Origin: a bacterium
GTDB taxonomy: Bacteria > Bacteroidota > Bacteroidia > Bacteroidales > Bacteroidaceae
Length of the DNA stretch: 8,639 nucleotides
Assembly: GCA_004559785.1 (NCBI GenBank)
Contig: SFXD01000082.1
Span: 1-8,639, forward strand
Direction: 5' to 3'
A program made the position numbers and the translations under genes. The notes beneath the pieces were generated by a model. That model was not told where the DNA came from. It saw only the letters and a program-made list of their open reading frames with translations, and made no database searches. Shown piece after piece: positions 1 to 6,169 of this stretch; positions within the stretch are counted from its first letter, which is position 1; the number at the start of each line of letters is the position of its first letter.

Positions 1-85
1 TGACTACAACGAAGCGTGTTCCACGCTGCTTCACGACGGTGCTACTTGGTCTCTGTACTGCTAGTATATCTTTGGGTATTGCCAT
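1..85 (-). CDS. 5' end of an unidentified gene, possibly a transposase, cut by the left edge
   Basis: Reading the minus strand from the ATG at 85-83, 28 codons stay open to the window edge, beginning MAIPKDILAVQRPSSTVV and continuing with a basic stretch (KQRGTR) and FVVV. The start is supported by a perfect Bacteroidetes promoter about 40 bp upstream (123-154), which would give a leader of roughly 30 nt. There is no strong Shine-Dalgarno sequence, only a short A-rich AAAG just before the ATG, which is common in this phylum. The opening (IPKxILxVxRPxxTVV) reminds me of the N-termini of some DDE transposases of Bacteroidales insertion sequences, but that is recollection and not a match I could test. 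No terminal inverted repeat can be identified because the other end lies outside the window. That this is a real gene is likely; its function is uncertain. Confidence 0.5.
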   Translation of the reverse strand, partial: MAIPKDILAVQRPSSTVVKQRGTRFVVV

Positions 86-122
86 TGCTTTGTATAGGGT
101 GTTGTTATTTGTAAACCCTATG

Positions 123-154
123 CAAAGGTAAGCATTTAATTTGATATACGCAAA
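123..154 (-). promoter_or_regulatory. Bacteroidetes-type promoter for the left-edge gene
   Basis: On the minus strand, TTTG (plus CAAA at 151-154) is followed after 20 nt by TACCTTTG (plus CAAAGGTA at 123-130). This fits the Bacteroidetes housekeeping sigma consensus of a -33 TTTG and a -7 TAnnTTTG separated by about 19-20 bp. Transcription would start near 116 and run toward position 1, into the truncated gene starting at 85. It is the best-formed promoter in the window. Confidence 0.7.
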
Positions 155-235
155 TTTTTAAAGCTGATTACGTATGTTTTTGTTTGTTTGCCTTCAATTT
201 TGTGGCTGTTCAACGGATAATATTGGGGTATTTGG

Positions 236-243
236 TACGTTTG
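236..243 (+). promoter_or_regulatory. candidate -7 element for superoxide reductase
   Basis: TACGTTTG is an exact TAnnTTTG -7 element upstream of the superoxide reductase gene. No clear TTTG or TTG lies at the expected 19-20 bp further upstream, so the -33 half is poor or absent. If used, it would give a 5' leader of about 75 nt. The rest of the 86-326 gap is AT-rich and shows no other gene or convincing signal apart from the ribosome binding site at 315-321. Confidence 0.4.
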
Positions 244-314
244 GATGTAAAACACTGGCAATTATGCTTATTTGTATAGGGGACGGAATACGTGATTCTT
301 TACTCTAATAAAAG

Positions 315-321
315 AAAGGAG
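315..321 (+). promoter_or_regulatory. ribosome binding site of superoxide reductase
   Basis: AAAGGAG sits 5 nt before the ATG at 327. This is a strong Shine-Dalgarno sequence by the standards of this phylum and fixes the start codon. Confidence 0.75.
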
Positions 322-326
322 TTATT

Positions 327-701
327 ATGGCAAAGATTAGGGAAATCTTCCGTTGCCCCATTTGTGGCAATGTGGTGGAAGTGTTGAATCCAGGAAAGGG
401 CGAATTGGTATGCTGCGGCAAACCTATGATGTCGCTCAAGGAGAACGTGACGGATGCCGCACATGAAAAACATGTGCCAGTGGTGGAGAAGACCGACTGC
501 GGATACCGCGTGAAGGTGGGAAGCGCGGAGCACCCGATGCTCGACGAGCACTATATTCAGTGGATAGAACTGCTGACGCCGACCTCCGTGCTAAGGTGCG
601 AACTGAAACCAGGCTGCAAGCCCGAGGCCGAGTTCTGCAGCGACGAGGAGTGCATATGTGCACGTGAGTACTGCAACCTGCACGGACTGTGGAAATCATG
701 A
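327..701 (+). CDS. dfx: desulfoferrodoxin-type superoxide reductase
   Basis: This cytoplasmic two-iron enzyme reduces superoxide to hydrogen peroxide without releasing oxygen, normally taking electrons from rubredoxin; it is part of the oxygen defence of anaerobes. The 124-residue length and layout match class I (2Fe) enzymes. An N-terminal desulforedoxin domain has the four cysteines of the FeS4 centre (C10, C13, C29, C30; motifs CPICG and CCGKPM). The catalytic domain has the Fe(His)4Cys ligands H49, H69, H75, C116 and H119, with the conserved E47-K48 pair in EKHVP. All correspond, shifted by one residue, to the ligands known for the Desulfovibrio enzyme, so it should be active. Extra cysteines (C91, C97, C104, C109, C111) lie between the last active-site histidine and C116. 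The start is fixed by AAAGGAG at 315-321. It is a single-gene unit, divergent from the left-edge gene and followed by a strong hairpin. Identification is secure. Confidence 0.96.
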   Translation: MAKIREIFRCPICGNVVEVLNPGKGELVCCGKPMMSLKENVTDAAHEKHVPVVEKTDCGYRVKVGSAEHPMLDEHYIQWIELLTPTSVLRCELKPGCKPEAEFCSDEECICAREYCNLHGLWKS

Positions 702-713
702 CGAAGTGACACG

Positions 714-751
714 ACACTGCCCGCATCTTCTAATCGAGATGCGGGCAGTGT
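714..751 (+). terminator. strong hairpin after superoxide reductase, likely terminator
   Basis: The arms 714-728 and 737-751 form a perfect 15-bp stem (A, then CACTGCCCGCATCT, with its complement) around an 8-nt loop, beginning 12 nt after the stop codon. The position strongly suggests 3'-end formation for the superoxide reductase mRNA. There is no U-tract after the stem on the plus strand (the next bases are ACATTAAAG), so it is not a textbook intrinsic terminator. It may act by RNA-end protection or serve convergent transcripts from both sides. Confidence 0.6.
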
Positions 752-937
752 ACATTAAAGGCATGTCGCCCAATACGGGAATTGGCCCTCAAGATGTAAG
801 CGAATTACGGACGATTGTCATCTCAACAGGAAAGCCTTCTAAAAAGCCAACGTAGTAACCATACCAAAGGCTCCGACATTGTTATCTCCGAGTTTGACGG
901 ACCTTGAGTCATTATGCCTTTCAAGATAGCTTACTGA
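752..937. other. gene-poor convergent intergenic stretch, possible relic
   Basis: No convincing gene lies here. On the minus strand a stop-free stretch at 839-946 encodes 35 residues with no start codon, ending GAFGMVTTLAF and then a stop. The terminal phenylalanine and alternating hydrophobic pattern resemble the last strand of an outer-membrane beta-barrel, so it could be the remnant of a decayed gene, or chance. On the plus strand a 38-codon frame opens at 739 inside the hairpin and has no ribosome binding site. A minor CCAAT/ATTGG hairpin lies at 770-785. I assign no function. Confidence 0.25.
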
Positions 938-1008
938 CCAGTAAGGTTAATAACCTTGAGGCTGTAGGGTTATTAACCTTGAGGCACTAAGGTTAATAAC
1001 CTTACTGG
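938..1008. repeat. array of three palindromic repeats with an exact 23-bp period
   Basis: Three 15-bp near-perfect palindromes begin at 943, 966 and 989, exactly 23 bp apart: AAGGTTAATAACCTT, AGGGTTATTAACCTT and AAGGTTAATAACCTT. The first two are followed by GAGGC. The array is bracketed by CCAGT (938-942) and ACTGG (1004-1008), so the outer 20-mers 938-957 and 989-1008 are inverted copies of each other except for the central base. The region can fold as three small hairpins or one large one. It lies between the convergent ends of the superoxide reductase and phosphoesterase genes. It could be an extragenic palindromic repeat, a bidirectional 3'-end structure or a protein-binding array. The 67 bp from 1009 to the phosphoesterase stop codon show nothing further. 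Confidence 0.8.
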
Positions 1009-1075
1009 CAACGAAGGTATATTGGCGTATGCAAGAAGGCACATGCTTCCACCGACGGAGATGGCATTCCGCCGA

Positions 1076-2161
1076 CTATGGCTTGACAATGATGTCGAAC
1101 TGGTCGCACTTACCCGTGCGGTAGGCAAATTGGCGAGTAGTGGGGGAAATGCCGAACAAGGGGGAATAGGTCCTCACCTTGATAGTCTGCCCGTCGGGCA
1201 TGAACTCCAGGATGCGGAGCCATCCGTCTCCTCCGTTTCCTTCCCAGCCGCCACCGAGTATCTGAACGTTGAACATCATCTGGGCAACAGACTTTCCTGC
1301 ACTATTGTCATCCTCACGATATGACACGGAGTCCTCAAAGTCCCCAGGAGAACCCGTATGCCCGCAAAGCACGAGGCGGATGTTGCTGCAGGGATATACA
1401 AGTTTGTCCCAGATGTCCTTACCGTAGTTGGCAGGCTTGATGCGGTAGTTCTCGTTGGCGGTACGTTCTGCCGTCCGCTGGTAGAGGAAGGAATGGGTGA
1501 TGAAGACGACGGTATGCTTGGCATACTTCTCGCTCTCGCAAAGCTTCCTTGCCCAATCCAGGACCTCGTCCCTCGGAGCCCATTCGGCGGCAATCACCAA
1601 CAGTTTCCCCCAGGTAGGCTCTGCGAACTCGAATGCGGCATTCTCCAGCGAAGCACTGCCCTCGCGGTTGGGGTATGCACTTACCAGGCAATCCGTCCAG
1701 CAGGAATTCCTCTCTACGGGGAAGTATTCGGGAAAATGCGTGAAAGGCTCGTCGCCGCGCACGTAGCCATACTCATGGTTGCCCGTCGCTATGATGTAGG
1801 GCAATCGTCCGTCGAGCCTGCCCATGCAATGAGAAGCCCACTCCCACATCTGGCGGCTGGTCTGGTTGAGCATGTTGCGGTTGAGCACGATGTTCTCGTT
1901 CTGCTCAACAAGGTCGCCTGTGAGCAGTACGGCCTTGATGTTGAGCCTCTCCTTGTTGTCGGCGCACCAGGCTGTGCAGAGTTCAAAGAGGGGCTGGTTT
2001 ATGTCGTACTTGACATAGCCCTGAGGGTCTCCCATGAGAATCATGGAGAACGACTTCGGGTCGGTCAGCTTCTGGGGGTCTGCACGATGCTGTGCCAACA
2101 CAGGCGTTGCCAAGGAGGCAAGCAAACAAGCAAGGGCTGAAAACAATTTCATGTGTGTCAT
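1076..2161 (-). CDS. secreted calcineurin-like metallophosphoesterase
   Basis: This is an exported protein of the calcineurin-like metallophosphoesterase fold, which hydrolyses phosphate mono- or diesters at a two-metal centre; the substrate is unknown. Its 361 residues begin with a signal peptide (MKLFSALACLLASLATPVLA, cleavage likely after A23), so it works in the periplasm or outside the cell. The motif series is in order: D45 in MGDPQ, G82-D83, G127-N128-H129-E130, H223 in ITHS and G267-H268 in GHTG. The usual D-x-H of the first motif is D-x-Q here, as I recall for some subgroups such as CSTP1-like enzymes. The start is ambiguous between the ATG at 2161 and one at 2152 (M4); neither has a good Shine-Dalgarno sequence, and the second gives a more typical signal peptide. 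It follows the LRR gene on the same strand after a 254-bp gap containing a hairpin and a -7 box, so it is probably transcribed separately. There is no T9SS-type tail. Confidence 0.88.
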   Translation of the reverse strand: MTHMKLFSALACLLASLATPVLAQHRADPQKLTDPKSFSMILMGDPQGYVKYDINQPLFELCTAWCADNKERLNIKAVLLTGDLVEQNENIVLNRNMLNQTSRQMWEWASHCMGRLDGRLPYIIATGNHEYGYVRGDEPFTHFPEYFPVERNSCWTDCLVSAYPNREGSASLENAAFEFAEPTWGKLLVIAAEWAPRDEVLDWARKLCESEKYAKHTVVFITHSFLYQRTAERTANENYRIKPANYGKDIWDKLVYPCSNIRLVLCGHTGSPGDFEDSVSYREDDNSAGKSVAQMMFNVQILGGGWEGNGGDGWLRILEFMPDGQTIKVRTYSPLFGISPTTRQFAYRTGKCDQFDIIVKP

Positions 2162-2266
2162 GTCTGTTTTTTAGTTTTTAAAGTTAAAGAATCCATTTTG
2201 CGCATAATCGTGCCCCGGGGGCATCGAATACGTTGTGCGGAATAGGCAAAGACGCTTCCGCAATGG

Positions 2267-2274
2267 CAAAAATA
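2267..2274 (-). promoter_or_regulatory. candidate -7 element for the metallophosphoesterase
   Basis: The minus strand reads TATTTTTG (plus CAAAAATA), an exact TAnnTTTG. Transcription would start near 2260 and leave a leader of about 100 nt. No TTTG lies at the right distance upstream. The place where a -33 element would fall is instead occupied by the palindrome TTCCCGGGAA (2289-2298), flanked by two direct copies of AATTGTT (2284-2290 and 2297-2303). The A/T-rich setting makes a chance match possible. Confidence 0.4.
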
Positions 2275-2362
2275 CATAAAAAAAATTGTTCCCGGGAATT
2301 GTTTCCATCTTTTTTCACACAAGGCAAGAAAAAACCATGCAGGGGACATGCACGAATATACA

Positions 2363-2399
2363 TTTTTGGGGCGTGGCTTATACCGCCACGCCCCAAAAA
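2363..2399 (-). terminator. G/C-rich hairpin after the LRR gene, atypical terminator
   Basis: GGGGCGTGGC (2368-2377) and GCCACGCCCC (2385-2394) form a perfect 10-bp stem with a 7-nt loop, extended by five A:T pairs to 2363-2399. It begins 16 nt downstream of the LRR stop codon, the place for a 3'-end structure. The flanks have the wrong polarity for an intrinsic terminator: in either transcript the Us come before the stem and the As after it. In the minus-strand direction a T6 run appears only about 25 nt later. It is therefore either an RNA-stabilising 3' end or an extragenic palindrome. Confidence 0.6.
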
Positions 2400-2415
2400 A
2401 AAGGATTGTCGTTTA

Positions 2416-5400
2416 TCATTTCAAGGAAACCTTGGCTGCCAGACCATCGGACACCACAAGGTAGATGCCCGGCATGCCGACACGGAATCGGACAGTACCT
2501 CCGTCCGAATCCCTGCTGTCCAGAAGCCGTCCGTCGGCATCAAGCAAGGACACCTTGCTGCCAGGAAGGGAAGAAACCGTCAGGTCCCTTCCGTCGACGC
2601 TGACCGAGAACGAGTCCTTGGCTGCCTTGATGCTCCCTACGGGAGTGGCGTTGACGAAGGTCGTATAGAGCACCACATTGGGGAGCTTCTCGTTTGTCAT
2701 GGCGCACTTCAGCCCGTCGTACTTGATGTGTATGTAGGATATGCCATCCACGACGTCGTACTCGTCGCCCAGTTCCAGTTCCTCGCCTGCCAGTTCGCCG
2801 TAGTCGTCGAAAGAAGGTTCGCCAACGAACCAGCGGTATACCGTCTCCGTACCATCCACCATAGCCTCAGAGGAAAGGTCTACAGCCCCATTCACTTCGG
2901 CGACCTCTATGTCCGCCTGATTGGCATATGTGTACTTAGAATAGCCTTTGTCGAGCGGAAGGGTGCTGAACCGTAAGCGGTTCCTGTCGAGGTACAGTGC
3001 CCGGAGCCACTTCAGGGACGATACGTCGATGTGGCTCAACTGGTTCTCAGTCAGTGCCAGATTGTTCATGTCGGGCACCTTGGAAAGGTCGATACTGGTG
3101 AGCTTGTTCCTTCCGAGGTCGAGCTGGAAGAGGTTGGGGTTGTCCAGTGTGATTGTCTCCAGTCCGTTACCGAACAGGCTAAGCACGGCAAGACGCGGAT
3201 ACTGGGAGGCATCGAAGGTCTTGAATTTGTTGTTGCTCAACACTATCATCTGCATGTTCCCGGAATGCTGACCGAGGTCGAGGGTCGAGAAGTCGTTGCC
3301 CGTGAGGTTGAGTTCCATAAAGTCCTCGGACTGGGGCCACACAATCTCCTGCAGTCCCGCATTCACCACCGTGAGTCCTACCAATTCCTTCATGCCGCTC
3401 ACATCAAGACAGCCGAGGCTGATGTCGGAGATGCTGAACACGCTCAGGTGACTGTTCGCTTCGTAGGAGTATACCTTGGCGACCACTCCCTCGTGCGTCT
3501 GTATGTCAAAAGTCTGCGGCGTGGTGCCCACGTTGTAAAACACGAGGTCTGTGCCGTCACCGTTCCAGTCTACGCAGACGGTATTGTTGTCCACGGTGCT
3601 GCGTAGCAACAGCTTGCCAACCTGCGACTGCTTTGTGGTGAATGTGGCAAGGAGGTTGTTGGGCATGGATGCCACCTCGAACGGGGTTGTCATGAGCGTG
3701 AGGTCAGGGAAGGAGGGATTGGACATCAGGCAGTGGACACTACTTCCCACAAGGAAGGAGGCGAACACGAACTTGCCGTCCTTTTCCGTATAGTCGGTGC
3801 CCGATACGAGCTGTCGCTCACCGTCGAACCAACGATAGGAGGTGGTGCCGTCCATCAGCTGATTCGAGAGGTCGATGCCGGGTCCCTTCCTTGCCACCAC
3901 TACCTCCTGCTGCGGAGCGTAGGTAAAGATCTCCAGCCCCTTCAGGTCGGGCAGGGTGGTAAAATCGAAGCGGTTGCCCTCGCATTTGAGGTGCTTCAGA
4001 GAAGTCTCCGTCGGCAGCACGAGCGTGGATATGCTGTTACCGGAGATGTTGAGGCTGGTCATCAAGCTGCAATAGTTGACGTTCAGTTCCGTAAGGTTGT
4101 TGTCACTCAGATCCAGGGTCTGCATCATGTCAGCATCCTTGAATGAGACAGATGTCAGCCTGTTATGGCTGAGGTCAACATTGTGCAGGGTATAGTTGTT
4201 GTCGGTAAGCGTCACCTCCGTGAGGTTGTTGTTACTGAGATATATGTCATGCAGCAACGACTTGTTGTACGCATAGTTGGCACCAGCCACGTTGAGCGTG
4301 CCGAAGTCGTTACCGGTCATGGTGAGGGTCTCCAGCGACTTGTTCCATCCGAGGTCTATCGCCTTTAGAGCGGTGTTCTCCAAGCGAAGCCACCGCAGGG
4401 CCCGTGCGCGGGTAACATCTATCGACTGTAGGTGTACATCGCATATTGCCAATGCCGTGAGCAGTTCGTCCTGAGGCACATATACCACGACACGGCGGTC
4501 CTTCTGTACCTTGCCCACGACATTGGGCTGGGCTGCCAGCGATTCGGTGGTAACGGTGTATGGTACCTTACTGCCGTCGCCGAAGTCCACGTAGAGGGTC
4601 TTGGGGGTCTCTGCCGTAGCTCCAGACATTCCCACCATGAAAGCCATTTCCCCGTCGGACGATACAGTAAACGACAGAGTCTCTACATCTTTGCCGTATT
4701 CCTCTGCAGTCTTCACGACGAACTTGTCGGTACGCAGCGGAAGTGACTCGAGCTTCAGGTCGGGGAAAGCATCGTTGGCAAAGGCCAGATATACACTGTC
4801 CGCAGTAGCCTTGAGCAATGTCACCTTTCCCGTTTGGACATCGAACGTGAAGTAACTCTCGTCCAACTGAACAAGGGCATTGGCATTTGCCTCGTCCACT
4901 GCAAACAGAGCAGCCGTAGTGACCGTACCCTCACGCAGCACCATACTGGAGAGGTCCAGTTCGGCACCCTCGCAATAGGTCTTGCTGACAGGAATGTTCC
5001 TCTGGTAGTAGTCGTACGTCTGCCACTCTGTCGATGGCAGAGGCAAGGTGGAGAAGCCAAAGTAATTGTTGGAGAGTATCACCTCCAGCAGGTTAACATT
5101 GGCCGAGAGGTCAATGTTTCTGAGCTGGTTGTTGCCCACGTTGATGTAACGCAAGTACCTGTTGGCAGATAAGTCCACGTTGGTCAGACGGTTGCCGGAG
5201 AGGGAGAGACGTATGAGATTGGGGTTGTTGCTCACGTCAATGGAGGTTATGTCTATGTCGGGATTCACAGTACCCGATTCATGCTGGCAGTAGAACTCCT
5301 GGAGGAGAGTGTTCTTGCTGATATCAATGTCCGTGATACGAGTGTCGCTTATGTTCAGTATCTGCAGTTGTTCGTTCTTGGAGACATCCAGCCTCTCCAC

Positions 5401-6069
5401 ACTCGTCCCATCAATGGACAACTGCAGCAGGTCGGGGCAGACGGAAGGGTCAACCTCGGTAATGTCGGGATTGCCCCAGCAGGTGAACACTTTCAGTTTC
5501 GGATAGTCCGCCAGGGTAAAATCGGGCGAGAGGTTGCCAGTCTGCTCTATGGATAGTATCATGAGTTCGGGCTGCTTGCCTATGCGGAAGTAGCCCTTGT
5601 TCATGGGACTGTCCGTCACCTCTATGTATTTCAGTCTGTGGATGGCCGACAGGTCCAAAGATTCCAGTTCGTTATGCTTCATGAAAAGAAACTCCAGATT
5701 GACGAGCTTCGAAAGGTCTGCCTGGGTAATGTAGCATCCATCGAGGTTGAGCATGACGATGTTCTCCGCCTCTCCGTATATGCGTATAAGACCATTCACG
5801 GGATTGCACGTGAATGACGTTCCTGTCCACTCGCCTGTGGTGGGATTGAGTACGGCTGGTACAACTTCCTTCTCTTCCGGACCATTACCACAGTCCACAT
5901 CTATGTATGCCTTATCGGCATTGCCGCCCAAGAAGATGGTACACGCCGGGGACGTTGTCCTAAGCGTGATGATGGGTTCCTCGTCTTGCGCACACAATGA
6001 CAGGGGTACGGCTACAAGCATCATTAGAGCAGTCAATAGCCCTTTAATTGAAATAGTCTTTTTGTTCAT
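2416..6069 (-). CDS. large secreted leucine-rich-repeat protein with three modules and a T9SS-like tail
   Basis: This exported 1217-residue protein is presumably displayed at the cell surface and involved in binding proteins or glycans; its partner is unknown. A signal peptide (residues 1-27, ending LSLCAQ) is followed by three similar modules at about 30-452, 463-800 and 808-1142. Each has a beta-rich head with a D-G-x-G signature (VDCGNG, VDFGDG, VDWNGDG), a run of leucine-rich repeats of about 20-22 residues (LxxLDLSxNxL type, not the BspA type) capped by a TLP segment, and a beta-sandwich-like domain with YRWF and CxMxNxxxPxxxL signatures, clearest in modules 2 and 3. Residues 1144-1217 form a T9SS-type sorting domain ending in GIYLVVSDGLAAKVSLK. 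AAAGGA at 6074-6079, 4 nt before the ATG, fixes the start. It lies 81 bp downstream of the S8 protease gene and is probably cotranscribed with it. The frame is intact. The LRR and secretion assignments are strong; the binding role is inferred. Confidence 0.93.
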   Translation of the reverse strand: MNKKTISIKGLLTALMMLVAVPLSLCAQDEEPIITLRTTSPACTIFLGGNADKAYIDVDCGNGPEEKEVVPAVLNPTTGEWTGTSFTCNPVNGLIRIYGEAENIVMLNLDGCYITQADLSKLVNLEFLFMKHNELESLDLSAIHRLKYIEVTDSPMNKGYFRIGKQPELMILSIEQTGNLSPDFTLADYPKLKVFTCWGNPDITEVDPSVCPDLLQLSIDGTSVERLDVSKNEQLQILNISDTRITDIDISKNTLLQEFYCQHESGTVNPDIDITSIDVSNNPNLIRLSLSGNRLTNVDLSANRYLRYINVGNNQLRNIDLSANVNLLEVILSNNYFGFSTLPLPSTEWQTYDYYQRNIPVSKTYCEGAELDLSSMVLREGTVTTAALFAVDEANANALVQLDESYFTFDVQTGKVTLLKATADSVYLAFANDAFPDLKLESLPLRTDKFVVKTAEEYGKDVETLSFTVSSDGEMAFMVGMSGATAETPKTLYVDFGDGSKVPYTVTTESLAAQPNVVGKVQKDRRVVVYVPQDELLTALAICDVHLQSIDVTRARALRWLRLENTALKAIDLGWNKSLETLTMTGNDFGTLNVAGANYAYNKSLLHDIYLSNNNLTEVTLTDNNYTLHNVDLSHNRLTSVSFKDADMMQTLDLSDNNLTELNVNYCSLMTSLNISGNSISTLVLPTETSLKHLKCEGNRFDFTTLPDLKGLEIFTYAPQQEVVVARKGPGIDLSNQLMDGTTSYRWFDGERQLVSGTDYTEKDGKFVFASFLVGSSVHCLMSNPSFPDLTLMTTPFEVASMPNNLLATFTTKQSQVGKLLLRSTVDNNTVCVDWNGDGTDLVFYNVGTTPQTFDIQTHEGVVAKVYSYEANSHLSVFSISDISLGCLDVSGMKELVGLTVVNAGLQEIVWPQSEDFMELNLTGNDFSTLDLGQHSGNMQMIVLSNNKFKTFDASQYPRLAVLSLFGNGLETITLDNPNLFQLDLGRNKLTSIDLSKVPDMNNLALTENQLSHIDVSSLKWLRALYLDRNRLRFSTLPLDKGYSKYTYANQADIEVAEVNGAVDLSSEAMVDGTETVYRWFVGEPSFDDYGELAGEELELGDEYDVVDGISYIHIKYDGLKCAMTNEKLPNVVLYTTFVNATPVGSIKAAKDSFSVSVDGRDLTVSSLPGSKVSLLDADGRLLDSRDSDGGTVRFRVGMPGIYLVVSDGLAAKVSLK

Positions 6070-6073
6070 GTTT

Positions 6074-6079
6074 TCCTTT
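6074..6079 (-). promoter_or_regulatory. ribosome binding site of the LRR gene
   Basis: The minus strand reads AAAGGA four bases before the ATG at 6069, which decides the start. The remaining gap to the protease stop codon holds no TAnnTTTG box and no hairpin followed by U, which supports read-through transcription from the protease gene. Confidence 0.65.
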
Positions 6080-6127
6080 GTGATGTATGAGTATATATAA
6101 TAATATGTATATGTGTGTGATTGGCCA

Positions 6128-6169
6128 CTCTAATCTCTCAACTCTCAGCTCTAATCACTAACCACTACG
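6128..6169. repeat. period-7 tandem repeat across the protease stop codon
   Basis: Six consecutive heptamers on the plus strand read CTCTAAT, CTCTCAA, CTCTCAG, CTCTAAT, CACTAAC and CACTACG, with the pattern CNCTNAN shared by nearly all. The last two, plus part of the fourth, lie inside the protease gene and encode its final residues VVVSD; the rest is intergenic. The seven-base period is out of phase with codons. This looks like a degenerate short tandem repeat, capable of slippage, that now supplies the end of the gene. Confidence 0.65.

Noticed and set aside
86..326. Insertion-sequence terminal repeat or small RNA in the left intergenic region
   Set aside because: Apart from the two promoter candidates and the ribosome binding site I found no inverted repeat or stable structure; the region is simply AT-rich.
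658..855. A 65-codon plus-strand frame after superoxide reductase
   Set aside because: It starts inside the superoxide reductase gene in another frame, has no ribosome binding site and runs through the hairpin at 714-751.
938..1008. CRISPR array
   Set aside because: The repeats are only 15 bp, palindromic, and separated by 8-nt spacers of which two are nearly identical. A CRISPR array has longer repeats and unique spacers of about 30 nt.
1358..2140. A 260-codon open frame on the plus strand
   Set aside because: It is antisense to the metallophosphoesterase, which carries a full motif set and a signal peptide. I see no ribosome binding site and no recognisable domain.
2233..3606. Long plus-strand frames of 247 and 191 codons
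   Set aside because: Both mostly overlap the LRR gene in antisense, and their sequences only mirror the LRR repeats.
5989..5994. Lipoprotein signal in the LRR protein (LSLC)
   Set aside because: The residue before the cysteine is Leu, where a lipobox needs Gly, Ala or Ser. A signal peptidase I site after CA fits better, and a T9SS-like tail argues against lipid anchoring.
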